Shown here in pieces: positions 1-7,432 of a stretch of DNA of 58,264 nucleotides. How positions within the stretch are numbered: the first letter of the stretch is position 1; each line of letters opens with the position of its first letter. Under the pieces are notes generated by a model. That model was not told the origin of the DNA. It worked only from the letters and a program-made list of their open reading frames with translations, and searched no databases. Location of the stretch: NCBI GenBank assembly GCA_021785655.1, contig JAJYET010000011.1, positions 1 to 58,264 of the forward strand, written 5' to 3'. Made by a program: the position numbers and the translations under genes. The DNA comes from a bacterium. GTDB lineage: Bacteria; Chloroflexota; Dormibacteria; Aeolococcales; Bog-877.

Positions 1-128
1 GCCCGGGCCTCGCCCGGCAGGTGGCCGTGAAGCAGGAACCGGGACCGCCCCGGAGCCCACCGGCTCGACCGGTGGTCCCAGCACACGGACAGACGCGTGT
101 CGCGTCCTGTCCGTTGCCTAGGAACGGT

Positions 129-524
129 ATGGACGGGGCCCACATCGTGCTGGCGGAGGACGAGCCGATGATCGGCCGAATCCTGGAGTTCAAGCTCACC
201 CAGGAGGGCCACCGGGTGACCTGGGTCCGCACGGCGGCCGAGGCTGAGGCCCTGTGCCGCGAGGGGGGGGTCGACCTCCTGCTCTGCGACGTCACCCTGG
301 AGGAGGACGGCCGGGGCCTCTGCCGGCGGCTGGTAGCTTCCGGCTTCGAACCCCCCGCCGGAGTGGTCCTCATGCCGGAGCAGCGGGATCCCAAGGGGGA
401 GGAGCTGGCCCGGGCGGCCGGCGCCCGGGAGGTGGTGGTCAAGCCCTTCAAGCCCACGATCGTGGCCGCTCGGCTGCGGGGGCTGCTGGAGGCCGCGGGG
501 AGGGCCGCGCCCGGCCCTAGCTGA
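129..524 (+). CDS. Stand-alone response-regulator receiver protein
   Basis: A 131-residue CheY-like receiver domain with no output domain, so it probably acts by protein-protein contact within a phosphorelay. The acidic pair (Glu10-Asp11, motif AEDEP), the phospho-acceptor Asp54 (LLLCDV) and the conserved Lys105 (VVVKPF) are all visible. The usual Thr/Ser at the end of strand 4 is replaced by Pro83 (VVLMPEQ), which is unusual because that hydroxyl normally couples phosphorylation to the conformational switch. I chose the ATG at 129, preceded by AGGA at 120-123; the frame is open back to position 21, but that part does not resemble a receiver. The 3' end overlaps the convergent DUF971 gene by 8 nt. 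No cognate kinase lies in the window. Confidence 0.85.
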   Translation: MDGAHIVLAEDEPMIGRILEFKLTQEGHRVTWVRTAAEAEALCREGGVDLLLCDVTLEEDGRGLCRRLVASGFEPPAGVVLMPEQRDPKGEELARAAGAREVVVKPFKPTIVAARLRGLLEAAGRAAPGPS

Positions 525-831
525 GCTGCCCCAGCTGGCGCAGCTGCTCGAAGCGGTAGATGCCGGTGTCGTGCCCGTCCGCCCAGACCACCTTGAGCCC
601 GTAGTTGCCCACGAGGGCGATGTCGGCGAGCTCGTCCTCACCGGGGTGGAGCTCGGGATCCACGTCGAACCGTCCCGGGGCACCCAGCTCTCCGCGACAG
701 GAGGCACAGGGGCAGGCGCGCCGCAGGTCGGCGAAGGCGATCGAAAGCCGCTTGCCGTCGCGCCACTCGACCACCAGCGCCCGCGCGTCGTCGTCGTAGG
801 CGAACCGGCTGGGGGTCGGCAGCTCCTTCAC
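517..831 (-). CDS. DUF971 (GBBH-like N-terminal domain) protein
   Basis: A 104-residue single-domain protein of the DUF971 family, the fold found at the N-terminus of gamma-butyrobetaine hydroxylases. The segment LVVEWRDGKR-LSIAFADLRRACPCASCRGE, followed later by VGNYGLKVVWADGHDTGIY, matches the family pattern. The CPCASC cysteines could bind metal, as in Fe-S or Mrp-associated relatives. Free-standing members are often found near Fe-S assembly genes, but none is nearby here. It is convergent with the receiver gene and divergent from glpX, with 56 nt between the two starts. Biochemical role unknown. Confidence 0.85.
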   Translation of the reverse strand: MKELPTPSRFAYDDDARALVVEWRDGKRLSIAFADLRRACPCASCRGELGAPGRFDVDPELHPGEDELADIALVGNYGLKVVWADGHDTGIYRFEQLRQLGQLS

Positions 832-872
832 CTGCTAATGATCGCACCACCCCGCTCTGCCCCCTCAGCCGG

Positions 873-887
873 TATCCTGGCGGCGCC
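873..887 (+). promoter_or_regulatory. Putative leaderless promoter of glpX (-10 TATCCT)
   Basis: TATCCT at 873-878 lies 9 nt before the GTG start at 888. No Shine-Dalgarno sequence fits in that space, so the transcript probably starts at or very near the start codon. The same hexamer stands before the esterase gene at 50781. This is inference from spacing only. Confidence 0.35.
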
Positions 888-1910
888 GTGGCAAACGATC
901 ACCTGAGCGCCATCCACATCCTGACCACCGACCCGGGCAGCCCCACCGACCGCAACCTGGCCATGGATCTGGTGCGGGTGACCGAGGGGGCGGCGATGTC
1001 GGCCGCCCGTTTCATGGGCCGGGACGACAAGATCGCCGCCGACCGGGCCGCGGTGGAGTCGATGCGTCGCAGCCTCGCCTACGTCGACATGGCGGGGGTG
1101 GTGAAGATCGGGGAGGGGGAGAAGGACGAGGCCCCCATGCTCTACATCGGGGAGGAGGTCGGCAACGGCAAGCCGCCCCTGGTCGACGTGGCCGTGGACC
1201 CCATCGACGGTACCCGCCTGGTGGCCCGGGGGCTGCCTGGGGGGATCGCCACCGTGGCCCTGTCGGAGCGCGACACCCTGCTCCGGACCCACTGCTTCTA
1301 CATGGAGAAGCTGGTTGTCGGTCCCCGCGCCAAGGGGGCCATCGACCTCCGCCGATCGGTGGCGGAGAACTTGGCCCGGGTGGCCGAGGCCGAGGAGCGC
1401 CACCTGGAGGACCTCACAGTGGTGGTGCTGGACCGGCCCCGGCACGAGGGGCTGCTGGCGGAGATCCGGGGGGCGGGGGCGCGGGTGATGCTGATCAGCG
1501 ACGGCGACGTGGCCGCCGGAATCATGGCAGCGCTGCCGGAGAGAACCGGGATCGATGTCCTGATGGGGGTGGGCGGGGCCACCGAGGCGGTGCTCACCGC
1601 CTGCGCCGTGCGCTGCATCGACGGCGACATGCAGTGCCGGCTCTGGCCCCGCCACGACGAGGAGCGCAGCCTGGTGCGCGCCGAGGGGTACGACGAAAGC
1701 CACGTCTTCACCGCCGCCGAGCTGGCCGGGGGCGAGAACATCTTCTTCGCGGCCACCGGGATCACCGATGGGGAGATGCTGGGCGGGGTGCGCTTCGCCG
1801 GCGACATGGTGACCACCCACTCGGTGGTGATGCGTTCCCAGAGCGGAACCATCCGCTGGGTGGACGCAGTCCACGATCTGCGCAAGCTCCTGCACCGCTC
1901 CGACCCCTGA
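888..1910 (+). CDS. glpX: Fructose-1,6-bisphosphatase class II (GlpX)
   Basis: A 340-residue lithium-sensitive-type phosphatase that removes the 1-phosphate of fructose 1,6-bisphosphate, the committed step of gluconeogenesis in the cytoplasm. The metal-binding motif DPIDGT is at residues 104-109. GEGEKDEAPML (from about 75) and the late GVGGATEAVL are typical of class II enzymes and absent from class I Fbp. Length is normal for the family. The GTG at 888 adds about 18 residues before the usual DRNLAMDLVRVTE opening; no better start lies closer. pckA, the other gluconeogenic gate enzyme, is 650 nt downstream, separated by an opposite-strand CBS gene. Confidence 0.95.
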   Translation: MANDHLSAIHILTTDPGSPTDRNLAMDLVRVTEGAAMSAARFMGRDDKIAADRAAVESMRRSLAYVDMAGVVKIGEGEKDEAPMLYIGEEVGNGKPPLVDVAVDPIDGTRLVARGLPGGIATVALSERDTLLRTHCFYMEKLVVGPRAKGAIDLRRSVAENLARVAEAEERHLEDLTVVVLDRPRHEGLLAEIRGAGARVMLISDGDVAAGIMAALPERTGIDVLMGVGGATEAVLTACAVRCIDGDMQCRLWPRHDEERSLVRAEGYDESHVFTAAELAGGENIFFAATGITDGEMLGGVRFAGDMVTTHSVVMRSQSGTIRWVDAVHDLRKLLHRSDP

Positions 1911-1914
1911 GCGG

Positions 1915-2409
1915 TCACATGCCGTGCGGCGCGGTCTCCAGGGTGAACTCCTCTCGCCCGCAGGCCGGGCAGGCCTTAGGGGGCTGCAGGCCGCGCTGAG
2001 TGCCCCCACAGGCGGAGCAGGCCCAGTGATGGCGGGCGAAGAAGAGCACCAGGTCGGTGCGGGAGATGAGGCCCACCAGCTTGCCGTGACGGACCACGGG
2101 GAGCCGCCGGATCCGGCGACCCATCAGGAGGTCGGCCACCTCATGGAGTGGGACGTCCTCCCCCACGGTGGCCGGTTCGGGGGTCATGATGTCCTTGACC
2201 AGCTTGCCAGACTTGGTGACCACGTCCATCTCGCTCACCACCCCGGCCACCCGCTGGTGATCGTCCACCACCGGCATCCCCGTGATGTGGTGGCGGCTCA
2301 GGATCTCCGCCACCTCCTCGACGGTGGCCCCGGGCGTGGTAGTGATGACCGCTCGGGTCATCACCGCCCCTACCGTGGCACCAACTCCGTCCGCAGCCAC
2401 TCGCGCCAT
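1915..2409 (-). CDS. Tandem CBS-domain protein with C-terminal zinc ribbon
   Basis: A 164-residue protein with two CBS repeats (about residues 14-65 and 72-125), each carrying the typical MT.A/I pattern (VMTRAV, IMTPEP) and a G.I/V.S..D end (GVVSEMDV, GLISRTDL). A short C-terminal zinc ribbon follows (Cys131, Cys134, Cys147, Cys150). CBS pairs bind adenine nucleotides and act as energy sensors. The ribbon suggests binding of a partner protein or nucleic acid. I chose the ATG at 2409 because of the strong AGGAGGTG just upstream. The gene is divergent from pckA and convergent with glpX (4 nt apart), so a role in sensing gluconeogenic energy status is possible but unproven. Confidence 0.9.
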   Translation of the reverse strand: MARVAADGVGATVGAVMTRAVITTTPGATVEEVAEILSRHHITGMPVVDDHQRVAGVVSEMDVVTKSGKLVKDIMTPEPATVGEDVPLHEVADLLMGRRIRRLPVVRHGKLVGLISRTDLVLFFARHHWACSACGGTQRGLQPPKACPACGREEFTLETAPHGM

Positions 2410-2557
2410 CCACACCTCCTGGGTCCTTCGTGGCAGCATCGTACCTTGCGCCCTGGGCCAGGGAGAGCGATCCGTGGTCCCGGCGCCCGGCCACCCGGCC
2501 CGCTGCGGTAACCTGCCGGCCGAGAGTTCGAGCGGAGATGAGGAGGCGAAGGCGCCC
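2410..2557. promoter_or_regulatory. Divergent regulatory region between CBS gene and pckA
   Basis: A 148-nt gap carries both upstream regions. On the minus strand there is a TACGAT -10-like hexamer, with AGGAGG just before the CBS start. On the plus strand, TAACCT near 2506 and GAGGAGG near 2539-2545 precede pckA. No clear operator palindrome is visible. Confidence 0.3.
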
Positions 2558-4117
2558 ATGAGCCAGCTTGCCAGCCGGTACGTCCCCACCGCGAGGAAGG
2601 TCACCTACAACCCCCCCCAGGCGGAGCTGCGCCGGCTCACGGCGGCCATGCCCACCGCCCGCCTCACCGCCTACCACAACTACAACGTCCAGACCAAGGT
2701 CCTGGCCCGGAGCACCGAGTCCACCTACATCGTCTCCGACGATCCCTCGATCACCTCCAGCAAGACAATTTCCCGGACCGAGTGGGAGCGGGTCAGCGAG
2801 CTGCAGGACCGCTACCTGCGGGACCGCGAGGTGCTGGTGATCGACGGCTACATCGGCAATGACGAGGAGTTCCGCTGCCCGGCCCGGTTGGTGATGGACC
2901 AGGCCTACGCCAACATCGCCGGGATGCAGGACCACCTCCTCTTCAAGGACGGTGAGCCGGGGGCCGACTTCCAGCCCTGGTTCACCCTGGTCTACACCCC
3001 GGGGCTGGAGGCGGACGGCTATCCCCAGAACCGGCTCATCGCGGTGGAGCTGGAGGGAGGACTTACCCGGGTCCTGAACTCCGACTACTTCGGGGAGTCC
3101 AAGAAGGGACTACTGCGCATGTGGAACCGGCTGGTCTACGAGCGCGGCGGCCTGGCCCTCCACGCGGGCTGCAAGGTGATCCCCACCGCCGAGGGGGAGC
3201 GGACCCTCTTGATCGTGGGGCTTTCCGGGACGGGAAAGACCACCACCACCTTCACCCGCCAGAACGACAGCAAGCCCGTGCAGGACGACTTCGTGGCCCT
3301 GATGCCCGATGGAAGGGTCTACGGCACCGAGAACGGCTGCTTCGCCAAGACCTACGCCCTCTCCAAGGAGGACGAGCCCACCATCTACGGTGCCGTCACC
3401 TCCGAGGTGGCCTACCTGGAGAACGTCTCCCAGAAGGAGGTGGGGGGGCCGGTGGACTTCTTCGACGAGACCTACACCCAGAACGGGCGAGCGGTCTTCC
3501 CCATGTCCGCCCTGGGCTGGTCCCAGGACGCGCGCCTGGCCCCGCCGGTGAGCAGCCTTTTGATCCTCAACCGCAACGACGGGATCATCCCCGCGGTGGC
3601 CCGGCTGCCGTTGGAGCAGGCCGCCGGCTACTTCATGCTGGGCGAGACCAAGGGGACCGCCGCCGGGGGAGCCGCGGAGGCCGGCCGGGCGCTGCGGGTG
3701 CCGGGGACCAACCCCTTCTTCCCGCTCCTCCACGCCCAGCAGGGCAACCGCTTCAAGGAGCTCCACTCCGGCGGTGGCTTCCAGGTCTTTCTCCTCAACA
3801 CCGGCTCGGTGGGCGGGGACGCGGGACAGCCCGGGGCCAAGAAGGTGCGCATCCCCCACTCCTCCGCGGTGGTTAAGGCGATCGCCGAGGGGACCATCGC
3901 CTGGGAGACGGACCCCGACTTCGGCTACGAGGTGGCGAGCTCCGTCCCCGGCATCGACGATGAGGAGCTGCTGCAGCCCCGGCGGCTCTACCAGCGCCAA
4001 GGGCGGCTCGAGGAGTACCGGTCGATAGTGGAGAGGCTGCGCCGGGAGCGGCGAGAATATCTCAGCAAGTACCCCGGGCTGGACCCGGAGCTCATCGCCG
4101 GCGTGGTCGGGAGGTAG
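2558..4117 (+). CDS. pckA: Phosphoenolpyruvate carboxykinase (ATP)
   Basis: A 519-residue cytoplasmic enzyme converting oxaloacetate and ATP to PEP, CO2 and ADP. The kinase-1a P-loop GLSGTGKTTT starts at residue 221 and the metal-binding Asp pair follows in QDDF (about 242-245). The ATP-dependent subfamily is indicated by the acidic-substrate region RLVMDQAYANI and by family-typical length. The frame is open further upstream, but ATG 2558, with GAGGAGG upstream, gives the normal N-terminus. The isochorismatase-like gene begins 4 nt after the stop and may be co-transcribed. With glpX this makes the 5' part of the window a gluconeogenic locus. Confidence 0.95.
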   Translation: MSQLASRYVPTARKVTYNPPQAELRRLTAAMPTARLTAYHNYNVQTKVLARSTESTYIVSDDPSITSSKTISRTEWERVSELQDRYLRDREVLVIDGYIGNDEEFRCPARLVMDQAYANIAGMQDHLLFKDGEPGADFQPWFTLVYTPGLEADGYPQNRLIAVELEGGLTRVLNSDYFGESKKGLLRMWNRLVYERGGLALHAGCKVIPTAEGERTLLIVGLSGTGKTTTTFTRQNDSKPVQDDFVALMPDGRVYGTENGCFAKTYALSKEDEPTIYGAVTSEVAYLENVSQKEVGGPVDFFDETYTQNGRAVFPMSALGWSQDARLAPPVSSLLILNRNDGIIPAVARLPLEQAAGYFMLGETKGTAAGGAAEAGRALRVPGTNPFFPLLHAQQGNRFKELHSGGGFQVFLLNTGSVGGDAGQPGAKKVRIPHSSAVVKAIAEGTIAWETDPDFGYEVASSVPGIDDEELLQPRRLYQRQGRLEEYRSIVERLRRERREYLSKYPGLDPELIAGVVGR

Positions 4118-4121
4118 GAGG

Positions 4122-4679
4122 ATGGCGGCCTCGCCAGCCCCGCGGGCGCTGGTCGTGATCGACGTCCAGGCGGGCTTCGACGACCCGAGCTGGGGACCGG
4201 CGAACAACCCCCAGCTCGAGGTCAACGTCGCCCGGCTGGTGGAGGCCTGGCGGGCGCGCTCCCTGCCCATGGTCTTCGTCCGCCACGACTCCGCCGAGGA
4301 GGGATCGGTGCTGGCCCCGGGAACAGCGGGGAACCGCCTCAAGGTGGTGGGGGAGCCCGACCTCCTCGTGACCAAGCGGGTCCACTCCGCCTTCTACGGC
4401 CAACCCGACCTGGACCGCTGGCTTCAGGAGCGGGGAATCTCCCGCCTGGCCATCTGCGGGATCGCCACCGACCACTGCTGCGAGACCACCGCCCGGATGG
4501 CGGGGGACCTCGGCTACGACACCGAGCTGGTGCTGGACGCCACGCGCACCTTCGACCGCCGGGGCCCCGATGGGACCACGATCCCCGCCGACGAAGTGGC
4601 CCGCCGCACCGCCGCCAGCCTGCACGACGAGTTCTGTCAGGTGGTGGACACCGACCAGCTGCTGGCGGAGTTGGAGTAG
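4122..4679 (+). CDS. Isochorismatase-family cysteine hydrolase
   Basis: A 185-residue alpha/beta protein of the nicotinamidase/isochorismatase superfamily. The catalytic triad is visible as Asp14 (VVIDVQ), Lys85 (LVTKRVHSAF) and the nucleophile Cys119 in GIATDHCCETTAR. Substrates in this family include nicotinamide, N-carbamoyl compounds and isochorismate. The sequence alone does not choose between them, and there is no obvious nicotinamidase metal-binding DxHxxxxxH segment. It follows pckA by 4 nt with GGGAGG upstream, so translation of the two is probably linked. A methyltransferase follows after 8 nt. Confidence 0.88.
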   Translation: MAASPAPRALVVIDVQAGFDDPSWGPANNPQLEVNVARLVEAWRARSLPMVFVRHDSAEEGSVLAPGTAGNRLKVVGEPDLLVTKRVHSAFYGQPDLDRWLQERGISRLAICGIATDHCCETTARMAGDLGYDTELVLDATRTFDRRGPDGTTIPADEVARRTAASLHDEFCQVVDTDQLLAELE

Positions 4680-4687
4680 GGCGAAGG

Positions 4688-5512
4688 GTGGACCAGCCCG
4701 CGCCCACCCCACTGGAGCTGAACCGGCGGAACTGGGACGACCGGGCCCGGATCCATGGGCAGGACCGGATCTACGACTCGCGAGCGCTCATCGCCGGCGC
4801 CTCCTCGCTCACCGAGGTGGAGCTGGAGGCGCTCGGCTGGGCGGTGGGGGACGTCAACGGCCTTGAGGTGATCCACCTCCAATGCCACATCGGCTTCGAC
4901 TCGATAAGCCTCGCCCGGATGGGAGCTGTGGTGACCGGGCTGGACTTCTCACCGGTGGCCCTCGCCAAGGCGGCCGACCTGGCTCGCCGCTGCGCCGTGC
5001 GACTCGACCTGGTGCAGAGCGAGGTGTGCGATCCCCCGGCCCGGCTGCACCAGCGCTTCGACCTCGCCTACGCCACGATCGGGGTGCTCTGCTGGATCGA
5101 GGATGTCGGCGCCTGGATGCGCGCCGCCTTCGGGCTGCTCCGCCCGGGCGGCAGGCTGGTGCTGGTTGAGATGCATCCGCTCCAGGCGATGATCGACACC
5201 GTCGACCCCCTGGTGTTGGACATCCCCTACAACTTCGACGGCCCGCACGTCTTCGACAGCCCCGGGAGCTACACCGACCGAGACGCTCCCGTCGACTCCA
5301 CCTCCACGGTTGAATACTCCCACGGTCTGGGGGAGGTGGTCAGCGCCGCCATCGACGCCGGCTTCGAGATCCGAAGGCTGGCGGAGAGGACCGACTCCCC
5401 CTGCGATCACCGGGGCGACCTGGGCCCCCCCGACCCCGATGGGCGACATCGATTGCGGCTGGGAGGGGGCCTCGTGCCTCTCCTGTACACCCTGGTGGCG
5501 CGGCGCCCGTGA
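4688..5512 (+). CDS. SAM-dependent methyltransferase (class I)
   Basis: A 274-residue Rossmann-fold methyltransferase. Motif I is degenerate (EVIHLQCHIGFDSI, about residues 60-73), followed by an acidic post-I strand (VTGLDFSPVAL) and a motif IV-like segment (FDLAYATIGVL). The long C-terminal region LDIPYNFDGPHVFDSPGSY is common in uncharacterised small-molecule methyltransferases. The substrate is unknown. The GTG start lies 8 nt after the isochorismatase-like stop, so the gene probably belongs to the pckA transcript. Confidence 0.85.
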   Translation: MDQPAPTPLELNRRNWDDRARIHGQDRIYDSRALIAGASSLTEVELEALGWAVGDVNGLEVIHLQCHIGFDSISLARMGAVVTGLDFSPVALAKAADLARRCAVRLDLVQSEVCDPPARLHQRFDLAYATIGVLCWIEDVGAWMRAAFGLLRPGGRLVLVEMHPLQAMIDTVDPLVLDIPYNFDGPHVFDSPGSYTDRDAPVDSTSTVEYSHGLGEVVSAAIDAGFEIRRLAERTDSPCDHRGDLGPPDPDGRHRLRLGGGLVPLLYTLVARRP

Positions 5513-5569
5513 GCCCGCCTCCCCCGGCACTGGAGGCGCCAGCTTGGGCCTCGGTGGCACACTGCCCTG

Positions 5570-6151
5570 GTGACTGAGCCGGTTGACGAGGGCACGGCCG
5601 GGTGGAACCCAGAGGACCGGCCGGGGAAGCAGGAGTACTTCGCGCTCCTGGCGCTCGCCGCCAGGGCGCGGGCCGACTGCCTCGGTCGGCGAGTCGGGGC
5701 CATCGTGGTGCGCGACGACCGGGTCCTCAGCACCGGGTACAACGGCACCCCGATCGGCATGCCCAACTGCTCCGAGGGGGGCTGCCACCGCTGTGCGCAC
5801 CGTGACCAGGAGGAGTACTCGGCGGGACGGGGCTATGACCTGTGCATCTGCGTTCACGCCGAGCAGAACTCCCTTCTGGCCGCCGCCCGCTTCGGCCAGT
5901 CGACGCTGGGCGCAACCCTCTACACCACCATGCGGCCCTGCTTTGGATGCGTCAAGGAGAGCCTTCAGGCAGGGATCGTCGCCATCCACTACCTCAGTGA
6001 GTGGGTCCCTTTCGGCGCCGAGCAGGATCCGGCCCTGGCCAGCCAGTACGCGAACCTGCGCTCCCGCTTCGTGGAGTTCTCCCACCTGGCGCTGGCCCGA
6101 AACCGGCTCTTCCGGATGCTGAGCACCATGGGCGAGGAGGTGCCGCGATGA
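5570..6151 (+). CDS. Deoxycytidylate/cytidine deaminase family protein (ComEB-like)
   Basis: A 193-residue zinc-dependent deaminase. The catalytic motif His96-Ala-Glu98 and the zinc ligands Cys124 and Cys127 (PCFGC) are present. An additional Cys/His cluster (CSEGGCHRCAHRD, residues 67-79) corresponds to the structural zinc site of dCMP deaminases, which favours dCMP over free cytidine. It would supply dUMP for thymidylate synthesis. GTG at 5570 is preceded by CACACT (5558-5563) at the spacing expected of a weak leaderless -10. The stop overlaps the mog start (ATGA). Confidence 0.88.
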   Translation: MTEPVDEGTAGWNPEDRPGKQEYFALLALAARARADCLGRRVGAIVVRDDRVLSTGYNGTPIGMPNCSEGGCHRCAHRDQEEYSAGRGYDLCICVHAEQNSLLAAARFGQSTLGATLYTTMRPCFGCVKESLQAGIVAIHYLSEWVPFGAEQDPALASQYANLRSRFVEFSHLALARNRLFRMLSTMGEEVPR

Positions 6152-6711
6152 GCGCTGCAGACCGGTGCGAGTCCCCTTCGGTCGAGGGTCGCTGGCGGGT
6201 CGCCATCCTTACGGTGAGCGATCTGGGCTCCAGGGGGGAGCGCGAGGACCAGAGTGGCGACTACCTGGCCCGGCGCATCGCCGACCTGCCCGCCGAGGTG
6301 GAGCTGAGAGGGCTGCTCCCGGACGAGCCCGCCGAGGTGGAGGCGTGGCTGAGGGCCACGGTCAAGGAGCTCCGGCCGGCGCTGGTGCTCTGCACCGGCG
6401 GCACCGGACTCCACCCCCGGGACCGCACCCCCGAGGCGGTCCTGCGGGTCGGCGAGTACGAAGTGCCGGGCATGGCCGAGGCCATGCGCCGCGAGGGGGC
6501 TGCCCACACCCCCCATGCGATGCTCTCCCGCCAGGTGGCGGTGGTCCTCGGCCCCACCCTGATCCTCGCCCTCCCCGGCGCCCTGAAGGCTGCCCAGGAG
6601 AGCCTGGAGGCGGTCTGGCCGGCTCTGCCCCACGCCCTGGAGATGGTGGCCGGACTGCCCTCGGCCAGCACCGACCTGGGCCACCGGGGAGGCGCGGGCG
6701 CTCCCCACTAG
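6148..6711 (+). CDS. mog: Molybdopterin adenylyltransferase (MogA/MoaB family)
   Basis: A 187-residue protein that adenylates molybdopterin with ATP before metal insertion in Moco synthesis. The signature LCTGGTGLHPRDRTPEA (about residues 81-97) contains the TGGTG phosphate loop and the following acidic Asp/Thr/Pro element. The rest follows the MoaB/MogA fold, including GPTLILALPGAL near the end. The ATG at 6148 overlaps the deaminase stop (ATGA), implying translational coupling. It links functionally to the molybdenum-hydroxylase operon at 15.5-23.9 kb and to moaC at 26.8 kb, although it is not adjacent to either. Confidence 0.9.
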   Translation: MSAADRCESPSVEGRWRVAILTVSDLGSRGEREDQSGDYLARRIADLPAEVELRGLLPDEPAEVEAWLRATVKELRPALVLCTGGTGLHPRDRTPEAVLRVGEYEVPGMAEAMRREGAAHTPHAMLSRQVAVVLGPTLILALPGALKAAQESLEAVWPALPHALEMVAGLPSASTDLGHRGGAGAPH

Positions 6712-6720
6712 ACTGGAGCT
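6709..6720 (+). promoter_or_regulatory. Putative leaderless promoter of HAD gene (-10 TAGACT)
   Basis: TAGACT at 6709-6714 sits exactly 6 nt before the GTG at 6721 and overlaps the mog stop codon. The surrounding 11-mer CCCACTAGACT recurs before the MBL hydrolase gene near 34015-34025. Confidence 0.4.
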
Positions 6721-7419
6721 GTGCCGTACCGGGGAGTCATATTCGACCTCTACGGCACGCTCATAGACGGCTGGACCTCTAAGGAGGCCGACCTCCGGGC
6801 GCGGCAGCTCGGGGAGGCGCTGGAGGTCCCCCTCGGGCCCTTCCTGGAGCTGATGGAGTCCACCTACACCGAGCGCGCCACCGGGCGGCTGGGCGACGTG
6901 GCCCCTATGCTCCGGGCCCTCTGCCTGCAGGTGGGCCACGAGCCCTCAGACTGCGCCCTCGCCCGGGCCGCGGAGCTGCGGATCGCCCAGTTCCGGGAGG
7001 TGTTGAGCCGCCCGCGCCCGGAGGTGCCTTCGCTGCTGGCCACTCTGCGGGACCGCGGGGTCTCGGTGGGGCTGATCACCGACTGCTCCGCCGAGACTCC
7101 GCGTCTCTGGCCAGAGATGGGCTGGTGCCGACCGGTGCAGTCGCCGCTCTTCTCCTGGGTAGAGGGCCGCAGGAAGCCGGACCCCGAGCTCTATCGCAAG
7201 GCGCTCTCCCTTCTGGGCCTGGACGCTGAGGAGTGCCTCTACGTGGGCGACGGAGGCAGCCAGGAACTGACCGGGGCCGAGGCGGTGGGGCTGGCCGCCC
7301 GCCGGATCCTGTACGGAAACCACCTGGCGCTGGAGCACATGCGGTACGACCCGGACCAGCTCTGGGAGGGCGAGTCCATCACCAGCTTCACCGAGATCCT
7401 CCCCTTGGTCTCCGGCTGA
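6721..7419 (+). CDS. HAD-superfamily hydrolase
   Basis: A 232-residue haloacid-dehalogenase-type phosphatase. Motif I is FDLYGTLID with nucleophile Asp9 and Tyr11. Motif II is LITDCS, motif III lies around the Lys of GRRKPDPELY, and motif IV is YVGDGGSQEL. An alpha-helical cap is inserted between motifs I and II. The broad class (REG-2/YjjG-like phosphatases) is clear but the substrate is not. The GTG start is preceded by a leaderless-type -10. The GH36-like gene begins 13 nt downstream. Confidence 0.88.
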   Translation: MPYRGVIFDLYGTLIDGWTSKEADLRARQLGEALEVPLGPFLELMESTYTERATGRLGDVAPMLRALCLQVGHEPSDCALARAAELRIAQFREVLSRPRPEVPSLLATLRDRGVSVGLITDCSAETPRLWPEMGWCRPVQSPLFSWVEGRRKPDPELYRKALSLLGLDAEECLYVGDGGSQELTGAEAVGLAARRILYGNHLALEHMRYDPDQLWEGESITSFTEILPLVSG

Positions 7420-7432
7420 GCCGGGGCAGGAA

